Virus record (IMG/VR): IMGVR_UViG_3300042402_001213
Span: 1-33,770 of that record
Origin: a virus
DNA length: 33,770 nucleotides
Direction: 5' to 3' (one strand)
Positions 7,987-16,395 of this stretch are shown piece after piece (within the stretch, counting starts at the first letter, position 1; the number at the start of each line of letters is the position of its first letter). Below the pieces are notes generated by a model. That model saw only the letters and a list, made by a program, of their open reading frames with translations, was not told where the DNA came from and did no database searches. The position numbers and the translations under genes were made by a program.

Positions 7987-8151
7987 CTATTCCTTAGATT
8001 CGGTCTTTGGTGTCGGGAGTTTTCCTTGTTCTTGGATGTGCCCACCAGAGATAAGCGCATCAATATTTAGGTCTTGTAAGTCAGCGTCAGAAACACTTGC
8101 GCCTTTAGGTGCGAGAGTGAAGTTGTCGCTAGTTACTTTATAGGTAGCCAT
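7987..8151 (-). CDS. Small protein upstream of the tail tube genes (54 aa)
   Basis: I found this by translating the gap before the tail-tube pair. It begins MATYKVTSDNFTLAPKGASV and ends TPKTESKE before TAG. AGGAGACAC lies just upstream of the ATG, and spacing to both neighbours is 8 bases. Short proteins with a 'YKVTSDNFTLAPKG' start occur in phage head-tail gene clusters without known function. It may be a small virion or tail-assembly component. Confidence 0.75.
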   Translation of the reverse strand: MATYKVTSDNFTLAPKGASVSDADLQDLNIDALISGGHIQEQGKLPTPKTESKE

Positions 8152-8159
8152 GTGTCTCC

Positions 8160-8567
8160 TTATGTATACACAGTAAGTGTAGACGATATCTGCAGAAACT
8201 CTGCGTCATCTTGTTCCAATGCTGAGATATTACTAGACGATGGCAAGATTAGGTTCTGGACTACGCCACCCAATGTCTTATCTGCTTCAAGTGCAGCACG
8301 GATTGAAGATGCACCTGAGTAGGACAAGTATCCGTCAAGGGTTGAGTGGGCAACTCTGTCTACCCATCTTCCTACAACAACTTGGATAGTCCAGTCCATC
8401 GTTACCAACCCACCGTTCATTGCTCCGTGATAGTTCACCGTATTGAGCACTGGGAAGCCGATAGGGGGGTTCAATTGCTCAGGTTGGTACGAGTACGCCC
8501 TAAGTCCTGAAATGGTCGCTAACGCCGTCTTGATGCCTGTGGCGACTTGGCTAACTGTGGCAGGCAT
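8160..8567 (-). CDS. Tail terminator / tail completion protein (135 aa)
   Basis: It lies between the head-tail connector and the tail tube genes, the normal place for the tail terminator that stops tube growth and joins head to tail. Length and the pattern (VATGIKTALATISGLRAYSY, then a beta-rich core and ISSTLTVYT end) agree with minor tail/terminator proteins of siphoviruses. The ATG overlaps the connector stop by one base. Assignment rests mainly on position and length. Confidence 0.7.
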   Translation of the reverse strand: MPATVSQVATGIKTALATISGLRAYSYQPEQLNPPIGFPVLNTVNYHGAMNGGLVTMDWTIQVVVGRWVDRVAHSTLDGYLSYSGASSIRAALEADKTLGGVVQNLILPSSSNISALEQDDAEFLQISSTLTVYT

Positions 8568-9169
8568 TATGCAACTGCCAACAGACGATACGGATTGAGC
8601 ATCTCTCTTACATCGGGGTCTACGGCACGAACTTGAATTGCCATATCAGCAAAGCCGACTACGCCAAGTGCAGCGTTGTATCGAGCAAAGCCTCGCATAG
8701 TTAGAAGTATTGTTGCTTCCCGAACATCGTTTGGAATAGCATTCCATCCCCATTGTGCTGTGACCTGCAAAGAAGGTGGATTGGGTGGCACTGGTATCGG
8801 GAAAGTCTTGGCACCGATAGCCGTAATGCGTCTGTACGGTCTGCCGTTCAATATGGCATTGGTCGGTTCTACTTGGTAGTCCGTTCCGAGAGTCCAAGTG
8901 GTTTCAAAACTTCCGTCACCAGTTTCATCGGTCTTCACAATTAGACCAGTTGTGGATGCAATATCTTGAACTGGAACATAGTAATCGTTGGTTGGCATAA
9001 GAGAAATAGCAGTGGCTGTGGTTTTATAGAACCATCTTCCACAGTAGCCATCTACACGCCGAGATGCGCCTTCAATAGAGTTTTCTAAAAGAGCGTCGTC
9101 TGTTGAGTCAGTAAGGCGTAATGCAGCCTTGACTTCTGCAAGAGTGCAGTAGCCATTTACAATTGTCAT
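8567..9169 (-). CDS. Head-tail connector, gp6-like adaptor (200 aa)
   Basis: The N-terminal segment (YCTLAEVKAALRLTDSTDDA, then ENSIEGASRRVDGYCGRWFY) is the helical signature of phage gp6-like head-tail connectors that form a ring under the portal. A helical C-terminal region (DVREATILLTMRGFARYNAA) follows. The ATG overlaps the stop of the 63-aa gene. Order after the capsid gene is standard for HK97-type phages. Confidence 0.85.
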   Translation of the reverse strand: MTIVNGYCTLAEVKAALRLTDSTDDALLENSIEGASRRVDGYCGRWFYKTTATAISLMPTNDYYVPVQDIASTTGLIVKTDETGDGSFETTWTLGTDYQVEPTNAILNGRPYRRITAIGAKTFPIPVPPNPPSLQVTAQWGWNAIPNDVREATILLTMRGFARYNAALGVVGFADMAIQVRAVDPDVREMLNPYRLLAVA

Positions 9170-9360
9170 TACTCATCTACTGGCTTACGAGCACGAGGTT
9201 TCGCCCGGCTAGCAGTTTCAACAGTTGGCTCAACAGATGCGCTCTCAATACCGATACCGAACTTCGCTAGTTCAGCGTCTACTTGTGCAACTCTCTGTTT
9301 CAGCCCACGCCGTACATAGCCTTCACGCTCAAATAGTAATGATTCAACTTGGTTATTCAT
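9169..9360 (-). CDS. Small protein after the capsid gene (63 aa)
   Basis: It starts MNNQVESLLFEREGYVRRGL, continues with a helical segment (KQRVAQVDAELAKFG) and has a basic Pro/Arg/Lys-rich tail. Similar small proteins with an 'ExEGYVRRGL' start occur between the capsid and connector genes of many actinophages, usually as hypothetical proteins. AAGGAA lies seven bases before the ATG. It may be a small neck or capsid accessory protein; no function is established. Confidence 0.75.
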   Translation of the reverse strand: MNNQVESLLFEREGYVRRGLKQRVAQVDAELAKFGIGIESASVEPTVETASRAKPRARKPVDE

Positions 9361-9433
9361 AAATGTTCCTTGCTGTATGGGTAGGTGCAGGGAGAAAGTG
9401 GTAAAAACCTACACCCACCCACAGCATATTGGA
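9361..9433 (-). other. Short intergenic gap with imperfect hairpin after the capsid gene
   Basis: The arms gggtaggt (9380 region) and acctacaccc (9409 region) pair with a two-base bulge. There is no U-tract in either direction, so it is a weak candidate for partial termination or mRNA processing after the highly expressed capsid gene. Confidence 0.3.
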
Positions 9434-10744
9434 CTAGAAGGTTGGTGTGATTAGTCCAGTTCCACCGATGAGTGAGAATGCATTTGGATATCGGTTTGCC
9501 GTGAAAGCAGAGTATCCATAAACAATCATCGTTACATCAAGTTCAGCAGCCTTTGGTTGCTCAAAGCGAAGCATCATTGGCTCGCCTGAACCTTGTTCCC
9601 AAAGGTGTGCTTCCTGCGTGTTACCAAAGATGATGACATCCTCGTTTGCGCCTGCACCGTTTGTGGTAATCACATTTGCGTCTGTGATGACTGGCAAGCC
9701 CATAATCGTGTAGCCACTAGAGCCATACACTGGCGCACCATTACCCGATGCAACAGCAGGCTGTCCATTGAAGTTTGGCACTGGTACAGCGAGTGGTCGC
9801 TTTTGGTCGTCTTGCGCTGCAAGGATGAAAGCCAAACGGCGTGGATGCATCAGGATGAAGTTGGGTCCAGCAAAGAACGCTGTCTGGATTCGTTGAATTG
9901 CATCTGCAAACTTTGGATAAAGTTCGCTTACTGTCGGACTGGCATCAGTGTAGGTAATTACCTGAGTGATGGTATTGGTCAATGATGTTGCACTAGTTGT
10001 GAGGTTCAATAAATCCAAGTTCGTGTGGTATGCGGACACAAGGTCTGCCATAACAAGCGAGTCAATGTTTGTTCCACGCTCAATTGCTTGACGAGAAACA
10101 TTCTGCTGACCAGCAACTGTCACAACTGAAATGTCCAACTTGGTGTCATCCATGTTGGTTTCTTGAACAGCAGCACCTTCACTTTGTACGGCTGTTGCTG
10201 TACCAGTTGTCACCTTGGAGATAGAAATCGTAAGACCTTCATCTGGAAGTTGGTGCTTGCGTACTTGGTCAAGGAATGGACGACCTGCACGAGCGAATGG
10301 TGCAGCCAATTCGGTGAGGAACTGTGGTACTACAAGACCAGCAAAGTTTGCTGATGTCACATCACGGCGTTCAACTTTTTCTTCCTGCATGTGTCGTGCG
10401 AGACGCTCACTTGCTTGGTAGTCATTGTTGAAATGTGCTGAAAATGCGTCACGAATAAATGAAGTATCTGCTTGTGGTGCATAGGTGCGAGCCTCTGATT
10501 TCACGATTGTGGGCTTGATGCCTGCAACTTCTCGTGCGATGGACGCTTCTTTAGAACGCTGTGCAAGTTCTTCCTGCTGTGCGATAGATGCATCGAGTTC
10601 ACGAACTTGTGTAAGTGAATCAGATACTTCTGTGTCTTCGGCAGGCGTGAGGTCACGGTTTTCCTGCTCTGCTAATTGAACGAGCGACTCTGCTTTTGTA
10701 ACAAGAGCCTCACGCTTTTCATGGAGTTTTTCTAAGTATGACAT
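9434..10744 (-). CDS. Major capsid protein, HK97 fold (436 aa)
   Basis: Residues 1-105 form a Glu/Lys/Ala-rich helical region like the HK97 delta (scaffolding) domain, removed by the maturation protease. The mature part then shows typical motifs: SANFAGLVVPQFLTELAAPF, TISISKVTTGTATAVQSEGA, QQNVSRQAIERG, ADAIQRIQTAFFAGPNFILM and HPRRLAFILAAQDDQKRPLA. It lies directly after the protease gene and before the connector genes. AAGGAAGACAA precedes the ATG. Length agrees with HK97-type capsid proteins carrying an N-terminal scaffold. Confidence 0.95.
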   Translation of the reverse strand: MSYLEKLHEKREALVTKAESLVQLAEQENRDLTPAEDTEVSDSLTQVRELDASIAQQEELAQRSKEASIAREVAGIKPTIVKSEARTYAPQADTSFIRDAFSAHFNNDYQASERLARHMQEEKVERRDVTSANFAGLVVPQFLTELAAPFARAGRPFLDQVRKHQLPDEGLTISISKVTTGTATAVQSEGAAVQETNMDDTKLDISVVTVAGQQNVSRQAIERGTNIDSLVMADLVSAYHTNLDLLNLTTSATSLTNTITQVITYTDASPTVSELYPKFADAIQRIQTAFFAGPNFILMHPRRLAFILAAQDDQKRPLAVPVPNFNGQPAVASGNGAPVYGSSGYTIMGLPVITDANVITTNGAGANEDVIIFGNTQEAHLWEQGSGEPMMLRFEQPKAAELDVTMIVYGYSAFTANRYPNAFSLIGGTGLITPTF

Positions 10745-10817
10745 TTGTCTTCCTTGTTGTTGGTGGGTTAGTACAACGGTGAAATACCAAGTGAATAATC
10801 GGCTTGTCTTTCGGCAG

Positions 10818-11447
10818 TTATTTTATTCGTGCAATTGCCACTTGCTGTCGGCGCAAGCGAGTAGGTGCACTAGGGGCAGTGTAATGCATATTTCGCAGTT
10901 CTGCAATAGTTTCCTCATAAGCAGGGTAAGTCACTACGGAAACATCATAAAGTTGAACTTCACGCAGTTCTCGTACTGAACGGTCTGTGTTCCAACTGTC
11001 TTTTATAGTCCTAAATGCAAAGGACATTTGATTCAAATCGCCTCTACGAAGTCCCGACATTATTTGCTGTGCTAATGGGTTGGCAGGGTCAAGGTCTGCT
11101 TCAACCTTCAATCCCCTTGCATCCTCGCTCAATCGGAGAGTTCCTGATTTGGTTCGGGCAAGTGGAGCACCATCGTGGTCAAACAACAAACGAACATCAG
11201 CACCGTCTTTGAGTGTCTTGGTAAATGCGCCCCTAGTTACATACTCGGTAAAACCTAAGTCTTGAGAAGCAGTATCCCACATCGCAGCATAACCAACCAG
11301 TGTATTCCCATCTCCTTCAGACCTAATCTCAAGATTGGAATAAGCAATACTTCTTGTGTCGTCAATAGATTTAGTAACCCACTCAATAGTATTGGTTTCA
11401 CTTATCGTTTCTTGGTCTGTGCTGTGCAGTTCAAGTTGGTCTGTCAT
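10818..11447 (-). CDS. Prohead protease from internal start (209 aa)
   Basis: ATG 11447 has a perfect AAGGAG five bases upstream (11453-11458), better than most genes here, and the product has the usual length of an HK97 prohead protease. Motifs include VGYAAMWDTASQDLG, VRLLFDHDGAPLARTKSG with likely catalytic His91, and LNQMSFAF with likely catalytic Ser142. This family cleaves the capsid scaffold domain. The two forms share one frame, so full-length and short proteins may be co-assembled, like nested protease/scaffold genes in other phages. That both are made is inferred. Confidence 0.75.
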   Translation of the reverse strand: MTDQLELHSTDQETISETNTIEWVTKSIDDTRSIAYSNLEIRSEGDGNTLVGYAAMWDTASQDLGFTEYVTRGAFTKTLKDGADVRLLFDHDGAPLARTKSGTLRLSEDARGLKVEADLDPANPLAQQIMSGLRRGDLNQMSFAFRTIKDSWNTDRSVRELREVQLYDVSVVTYPAYEETIAELRNMHYTAPSAPTRLRRQQVAIARIK

Positions 11448-12623
11448 TTCATCTCCTTGCGAGGTTTCAATAATGTTATCGGGTATACCAGATGCAGAAC
11501 GAGCATCTGAGAACTTGGGGTGGTCAGGATGGAGCAGGTCATTGTCTGTCACATACTTGGGGTTTTCGGGTCTGCCCTTTTCGGAAAGATAAATAAAAGC
11601 GTTCACTCTCGCCATAGCCCATGCTGCTCTTGAAACCCCTGGTCTATGAGAAGTGGAATACGCACCAGCGCCCCTACGCCATACAGATTTGAGCGAGCCG
11701 ACCCTAACCCGAGTCCACACTTCTTTGCCTTCTTCTTCCATCTTTGCATTGTGTTCTTGGGCTTTAGTGTTCAACGCTTTTTCAGTGTTGTCGTCAAGAG
11801 AGATGTCACCCTCTTTACCTTCTGCTGAGCCTGGTTTATTTATGTCAGAACCTTTTATTTGGTCTTTCTTAGGTGCAGGTGCTCGTTGTTCTTCGTCATA
11901 GTTTTCAACCACCATTTGTGCATGAGCCATTGCTCTTTCTGCGTTTTTCTTAGATGGCCCTGAACCCCAAAGCAGATGAGCCACTAAGCCTGCGCCCGGA
12001 TACTCACTATCGTTTGGGTCATTGTTTTTAGGTGCGTCTAAATCAACTAGATGCCTTGCAATCCAAGGGGCTATCTTGCGCCACTTTTCTATTGACACAT
12101 CTCCGTTAGCCATTTTTCTTGCTGAACTGATAGTTGCTTGAACAAGACCGTCACCACCAAATCCATCGGCGTATAGTTTTAGTCCTCTTTTTGCAGCGTT
12201 CCTCATGTAAACAGGGGGTTCAAGACTTACTGCTCGTTCTTCTGTGTATTCTTCGTCTTCTTCTTCGTCTTCTTCGTCTGATTGCCAAGCGTTGCAGTAG
12301 TAACCACCATCAACATACTCGCTCCATTTTGTGCAGTAAGCCTTTGTTCCATCTTCGCTGACATCTTCTTCGTCATAGAAAGCGCAGTTACCACACGCCT
12401 TTCCTTCAGGCACATCATCTTCTAGTGCTGGTCGGTAGTTGTCAGGCAAAGAGCGTATTTCCCCTATGGGTTCTTTGTCTTCGCCAACTGATGCTGCAAT
12501 CATCTGTTCAATAGCGTCTTGTTTGGAAGCGTGACAACCAATAGTTTCATAACGGTCACCTAGTTTGACGACAGTTGCCCAACCACTGCAGTCAGATTGA
12601 TTCTGTGATATTCCGTATGGCAT
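10818..12623 (-). CDS. Large fused capsid-maturation protein with C-terminal HK97 prohead protease (601 aa)
   Basis: Residues 1-50 form a small module (MPYGISQNQSDCSGWATVVK) common at the start of actinophage maturation proteins. A Cys-rich segment follows (CGNCAFYD, YCTKW, YYCNAW; residues about 77-113) with possible metal binding, then an acidic run. Residues 130-245 are helical (start SLEPPVYMRNAAKRGLKLYA), and about 295-375 hold a DUF-like segment (RVGSLKSVWRRGAGAYSTSH). From about residue 393 it is a complete HK97-type prohead protease. The portal and capsid genes flank it. A strong internal start suggests the protease is also made alone (see 10818-11447). The role of the 390-residue extension is unknown. 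Confidence 0.85.
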   Translation of the reverse strand: MPYGISQNQSDCSGWATVVKLGDRYETIGCHASKQDAIEQMIAASVGEDKEPIGEIRSLPDNYRPALEDDVPEGKACGNCAFYDEEDVSEDGTKAYCTKWSEYVDGGYYCNAWQSDEEDEEEDEEYTEERAVSLEPPVYMRNAAKRGLKLYADGFGGDGLVQATISSARKMANGDVSIEKWRKIAPWIARHLVDLDAPKNNDPNDSEYPGAGLVAHLLWGSGPSKKNAERAMAHAQMVVENYDEEQRAPAPKKDQIKGSDINKPGSAEGKEGDISLDDNTEKALNTKAQEHNAKMEEEGKEVWTRVRVGSLKSVWRRGAGAYSTSHRPGVSRAAWAMARVNAFIYLSEKGRPENPKYVTDNDLLHPDHPKFSDARSASGIPDNIIETSQGDEMTDQLELHSTDQETISETNTIEWVTKSIDDTRSIAYSNLEIRSEGDGNTLVGYAAMWDTASQDLGFTEYVTRGAFTKTLKDGADVRLLFDHDGAPLARTKSGTLRLSEDARGLKVEADLDPANPLAQQIMSGLRRGDLNQMSFAFRTIKDSWNTDRSVRELREVQLYDVSVVTYPAYEETIAELRNMHYTAPSAPTRLRRQQVAIARIK

Positions 12624-12625
12624 TG

Positions 12626-12877
12626 CTAATCCACATCAGGCGTCAAGACACGCATCGTGTGAGTGCCTGCAGATACTGCATAAATTTTTTCGTTAGTTGG
12701 TACAAAGATTTCAAGTGTTGTGTTGTTAGACATATGCAAACCATTTTCTAAAGTCACATCAGAACCACCAATATAAAGTGAACCTGAAGATGAATGCAGA
12801 TAACAACGGCGTGGAATGTTGTCTGCTGTTACAACCAATGTTGGTGAATCGGTTACTGTTACTGCTATTGACTTCAT
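12626..12877 (-). CDS. Small beta-rich head-region protein (83 aa)
   Basis: The protein is all-beta in pattern (SIAVTVTDSPTLVVTADNIP ... LYIGGSDVTLENGLHM ... EKIYAVSAGTHTMRVL). Small phage proteins of this form, with an 'xLYIGGSDVT' motif, occur near head genes and are often annotated as head fibre, decoration or hypothetical proteins. The ATG overlaps the portal stop (ATGA), and the stop lies two bases before the large maturation protein. Decoration or a fibre base is possible. Confidence 0.75.
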   Translation of the reverse strand: MKSIAVTVTDSPTLVVTADNIPRRCYLHSSSGSLYIGGSDVTLENGLHMSNNTTLEIFVPTNEKIYAVSAGTHTMRVLTPDVD

Positions 12878-14046
12878 ATAGTATTCACTATAGGGCTTGG
12901 GGGTATAGGGTCAATGCCGATTGCCGACGCTGTCTGACCGTAATAGAAATTATCTCCACCGTCATAAGGTTCTCTACCTTCAGTTTGTCTTGCTTCATTA
13001 GGCGACAATGTTCCAGATTGGATTTGGATTTGTTGCGCTGTCACTCGTGTAACCAAGTCGCCCCTCATAAGACCATCAGCATTGAATCGTACTTTTTGAG
13101 GCACTGGCAACATAGAACTAAGAGTGTCTTCAAGACGACGCATCCAAGGAAGTAAAGTATGACGAACAAAATTGATGCCTGCTGATTCAACATTTTGATA
13201 GGTCTGATTATCTCCACCTGTGCCTGCAATAAGGTGTAGTGGGATTCTATACGCTCTTGCAACATCTCGTACGATAGATTCCCTATGTTCCATTGTGTCC
13301 ATGTCGGATGCAGATGCTGTGACGGAACGCCACTTCAACCCGCCTGCAAGAACAGCAGGTCTGCGTCTTTTCCAATGTGAGTCTTCCCAAGTGTTTCTTA
13401 GGATTTCTGCTTGTTCCACTGTGACTTGCTGGTCAGTTTCTAATACCGATGAAGGTGTTGCTCCATCTCCGTAGAACTGTGCAAGGAAACGGTCAATTGC
13501 AATACCAGTACCAATAATGTTGCGAAGCGCATCTAGTGGTGAGACACCATAGGCTTGGTCGGGAAAACGAAGCCACGACATGTGATACATGTTCTCAGGG
13601 TCTAATCTAGTTTTTCCGTAAGAGTAAACACGGTCTCCGTTGTCATCAATTACAGCACTAACTAACAATGGGTGCAGGCAACGCATTTCAATTGGGGCTT
13701 GCCCTGCGTTGCGTGGTGCAAAAATAAAAGCATTGCCATGAAGCGCAAGTGTGGCAATGGTTTGGTGAACGAACTCAAACATGTTTTGTTCGTCATTCGG
13801 TTTTATAAAAACACTAGGAACTGGAAGTTGTTGGATAGTCCCACCGACATCTCGATAAACCTGCAAAGGCATTGTGGCGATTGAGTCTGCTAATAGCGTG
13901 ACAGCAGATAAAACAGCAGTAGATGAAACTGCAGTTCGTTCTGTGACTATTTCTCCTGAGTAGTTAGGAAACGGTGGTCGGGCAGTGATTTGATTGGCAT
14001 CAATCGTAATTGGAAGTGCCCGAAACTCTCGGCGAATAATACTCAT
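12874..14046 (-). CDS. Portal protein (390 aa)
   Basis: An HK97-type portal, the dodecameric ring for DNA packaging and exit. Motifs include ERTAVSSTAVLSAVTLLADS, FVHQTIATLALHGNAFIFAP, YHMSWLRFPDQAYGVSPLDA, and YRIPLHLIAGTGGDNQTYQN with FVRHTLLPWMRRLEDTLSSM. I chose the ATG at 14046, giving MSIIRREFRALPI, over the longer frame because it forms an ATGA overlap with the 45-aa membrane protein and GGAG lies ten bases upstream. Confidence 0.92.
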   Translation of the reverse strand: MSIIRREFRALPITIDANQITARPPFPNYSGEIVTERTAVSSTAVLSAVTLLADSIATMPLQVYRDVGGTIQQLPVPSVFIKPNDEQNMFEFVHQTIATLALHGNAFIFAPRNAGQAPIEMRCLHPLLVSAVIDDNGDRVYSYGKTRLDPENMYHMSWLRFPDQAYGVSPLDALRNIIGTGIAIDRFLAQFYGDGATPSSVLETDQQVTVEQAEILRNTWEDSHWKRRRPAVLAGGLKWRSVTASASDMDTMEHRESIVRDVARAYRIPLHLIAGTGGDNQTYQNVESAGINFVRHTLLPWMRRLEDTLSSMLPVPQKVRFNADGLMRGDLVTRVTAQQIQIQSGTLSPNEARQTEGREPYDGGDNFYYGQTASAIGIDPIPPSPIVNTI

Positions 14047-14180
14047 GCTGACAATGCTCCACCTGCGATAAGAAGTGCTCCAGTAACAATAAACCCAAAT
14101 GGAGTCCAAATAAGGAATGCTCCAATAGAAACTAGGACTGCGCCAATTACTTCAACTGTTGATGTTATGTTTTGTCTCAT
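14043..14180 (-). CDS. Small two-helix membrane protein between terminase and portal (45 aa)
   Basis: I found this by reading the 140-base gap between portal and terminase. It starts MRQNITSTVEVIGAVLVSIG, has two hydrophobic segments (about residues 8-23 and 28-42) around a WTPFG turn, and ends GGALSA. The TGA overlaps the portal ATG. Tiny hydrophobic proteins occur at this site in many actinophages; function is unknown. AATGAGGT lies upstream of the ATG. Confidence 0.75.
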   Translation of the reverse strand: MRQNITSTVEVIGAVLVSIGAFLIWTPFGFIVTGALLIAGGALSA

Positions 14181-14185
14181 TGACC

Positions 14186-15700
14186 TCACCAGACTGGAAC
14201 GACACTAGGGCTATTATACGCATCAGGTTTGCGTGTCGCTCGGTCAAGAGCAATAACCATTGCAATACAAGCGTCAATCTTTCTACGACTTTTGCCTTTG
14301 CTTAGTCTCCACCCATTGTCCGTCATGCGTTGCGCTGCAGAAAGCACTTGGTCTGTGAAAACTGGCGAGCCGTTATGCACAATCTTGCTATTGATAATTA
14401 GTTCATAAGTGTGACCACAGGCTGGAATCATACGCTGACCACTCTGAGGGTATTCCACCATCGGAAGCCCATCGTCTATAAGGATTTCGGCAGAACGCTG
14501 AAAATAGGCAGGGTCATAGGCGAACTCTTTTATGTTGTAGTTCAAGTGGATTTCCCGAAGGTAATGCTCAATAGTCGCAACATCTACTGCCTTTTCGGAT
14601 GGATGCCAAATCTTGGCTGATACGGCTACCTTCTCTCCTTGGGGCTGAGCCATAACAACAGCAATGCTGTCGTGCTTCAATGCCATGTCAATCCCTACCC
14701 AAGTTTCTAGGTCAGGGTCTATTTCCACTTCACCAGTAAGTCTTTCCCATGCGCCTGCAGGAAGCCAACTTTCCTCAGCCCTTACCCATTGGTTCAAGCG
14801 AAACCTGCGAAATGCCATCTCGCTTGACTGCCGTGCAGAAGTTTCAAGGTCGTCTTCGTCTATCAACTTGGAAGCCAAGTTTGGATTGCACTTTTTCCAT
14901 ACAGCCCTATCTGTGATAGAACAATCTGCTGGTGCTTCCCACCAAAAGAATCCGAAGTTCTCATCCTCTTGTTCGCCCATAGCAACAGACTTGCCGTAAT
15001 CGTAAAGCCTGCCACAAAGAGTGTTGATGTCATAACCTGCTGTAGTAATTGAAACAATCATTGGGTCTACACGAGCACCCGAACCTAGCGTGAGTTGGTC
15101 ATAAAGGTCATCGTTTCTCTGTACCCATAGTTCGTCAAAGATAACTAGCGAAGGGTTTAGACCAGCCTGAGATTTAGCGTCTGCTGAAAGAACTCGATAC
15201 ACCGAGTTGAAAGCAGGGACTTCAATAGCGTCACGATAAACCTTGCAGTGGGCAGAAAGAACTGCAGACTTCACTACTTGTTCTCGGGCTTCATTGAACA
15301 CAATACGAGCCTGCTTACGGTCACCTGCAGCCGAATACACTTCTGCACCTGCCTCACCAGCGAACAGACCATAAAGCGCAAGGGCTGACCCCATTAGAGA
15401 TTTGCCTTGCTTTCTCGGTAGTCCAACAACTGCACGGCGATATCGCAAACGATTATTGTCTCGGCGTTCAAGCAAAGCCTTCAATAGCCACTGTTGCCAT
15501 TCAACAAACTCTAAAGGCTGGCCTGCCCTAACACCTTTAGAAACTCTTAGCCATTGACTAGCAAAATCAATAACATCATCACCGTCTGTAATGTTGCTAT
15601 GGCGTTTTGTGTAATAGGTCGGCTCCCACGCCTTTTTAGGCAGTAGCCCTCTTAGTTGCGATTCTGTCACGGAAGTCTTGGATTGCGTCATTGGAGACAT
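14186..15700 (-). CDS. terL: Terminase large subunit (504 aa)
   Basis: This is the packaging motor and nuclease. The ATPase part shows a Walker A loop GLPRKQGKS (residues 93-101), Walker B VIFDE (186-190) and a coupling segment MIVSITTAG. The nuclease part shows TWVGIDMAL with acidic D338, FAYDPAYF, and a late acidic residue in RKIDACIAMVIALDRA. AGGAA lies six bases before ATG 15700. The start overlaps the small subunit by 65 bases, which is long but supported by that site. Length is usual for HK97-like phages. Confidence 0.95.
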   Translation of the reverse strand: MSPMTQSKTSVTESQLRGLLPKKAWEPTYYTKRHSNITDGDDVIDFASQWLRVSKGVRAGQPLEFVEWQQWLLKALLERRDNNRLRYRRAVVGLPRKQGKSLMGSALALYGLFAGEAGAEVYSAAGDRKQARIVFNEAREQVVKSAVLSAHCKVYRDAIEVPAFNSVYRVLSADAKSQAGLNPSLVIFDELWVQRNDDLYDQLTLGSGARVDPMIVSITTAGYDINTLCGRLYDYGKSVAMGEQEDENFGFFWWEAPADCSITDRAVWKKCNPNLASKLIDEDDLETSARQSSEMAFRRFRLNQWVRAEESWLPAGAWERLTGEVEIDPDLETWVGIDMALKHDSIAVVMAQPQGEKVAVSAKIWHPSEKAVDVATIEHYLREIHLNYNIKEFAYDPAYFQRSAEILIDDGLPMVEYPQSGQRMIPACGHTYELIINSKIVHNGSPVFTDQVLSAAQRMTDNGWRLSKGKSRRKIDACIAMVIALDRATRKPDAYNSPSVVPVW

Positions 15701-16100
15701 TGTTCATTCCTAGTCGGGCTCGGTCTGTTGGTGAGAATCCTAGCGCAGAAAGGTTTTGAGCAATCATCTTTTCTAATGTCCTCAACGAGGCTCTGTCTCT
15801 CCACTCTTGTTCCCTAAACACTTTCGTTCTCAATACTGCTCGTTCATCAACTTGCTCGCAAGTCATCATCACCAACTCAATGTCGGTATCTCGGCGCAGC
15901 CATGCACAACCTGAAGTCCAAATAGAAGTCCACAGTTGAAGTCCTGGGCCATTGTCTATAAGAGGGCGATGTGGTTTAGGTATTTCACGATTTGCGATAA
16001 CAGGTATTACATCTGTTGAAGGTAGTTTTCTTCCACCCGGATTACCGATGCGAGCCTTCTGTTCAATTGGCTTGGGCTTACGCCCTCTTGTCTCAGCCAT
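15636..16100 (-). CDS. terS: Terminase small subunit (154 aa)
   Basis: Directly upstream of terL, this protein starts MAETRGRKPKPIEQKARIGN, a Gly/Arg/Lys-rich N-terminus typical of P27-family small terminases (then NPGGRKLP). Helices and a basic end follow (FRDRIATKRATA). It recognises the packaging site and recruits the large subunit. It overlaps the end of the HNH gene by 8 bases. Confidence 0.85.
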   Translation of the reverse strand: MAETRGRKPKPIEQKARIGNPGGRKLPSTDVIPVIANREIPKPHRPLIDNGPGLQLWTSIWTSGCAWLRRDTDIELVMMTCEQVDERAVLRTKVFREQEWRDRASLRTLEKMIAQNLSALGFSPTDRARLGMNNVSNDAIQDFRDRIATKRATA

Positions 16101-16395
16101 CTAATCTGTTTCCCCTGCGTGAGTTGCACGACCTATGTGCAGGCAATAACAAACTATCGGGGTTGCTAGGAACAACATGGTCTGCAGTCCATGGGTCATT
16201 GGCTCTTGCACCCTCGCCACAAATCCAACATCTACTGGCATTCATGCGCACTTCTCTTGCTCGTCTTCGGTAGTCGCCTGCGTAGTGTGGGCGTTCCTTT
16301 TTAGGCTTGAGACTTTCACGGTAGATACGACAGGAGTTACACCTTGAATCGCTAGTGACTAAGACGCCACAGCCCAAACAAGGCTTAGGAATCAC
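16093..16395 (-). CDS. HNH endonuclease next to terminase (100 aa)
   Basis: The protein has zinc-ligand pairs CLGC, CNSC and CWIC, and an HNH core: WTADHVVPSNPDSLLLPAHR followed by SCNSRRGN. Small HNH nucleases beside terminase are frequent in HK97-type cos phages, where they act with terminase in DNA cutting during packaging. That role is likely here. Its stop overlaps the terS start and its start overlaps the cupin stop (ATGA). Confidence 0.88.
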   Translation of the reverse strand: MIPKPCLGCGVLVTSDSRCNSCRIYRESLKPKKERPHYAGDYRRRAREVRMNASRCWICGEGARANDPWTADHVVPSNPDSLLLPAHRSCNSRRGNRLDG

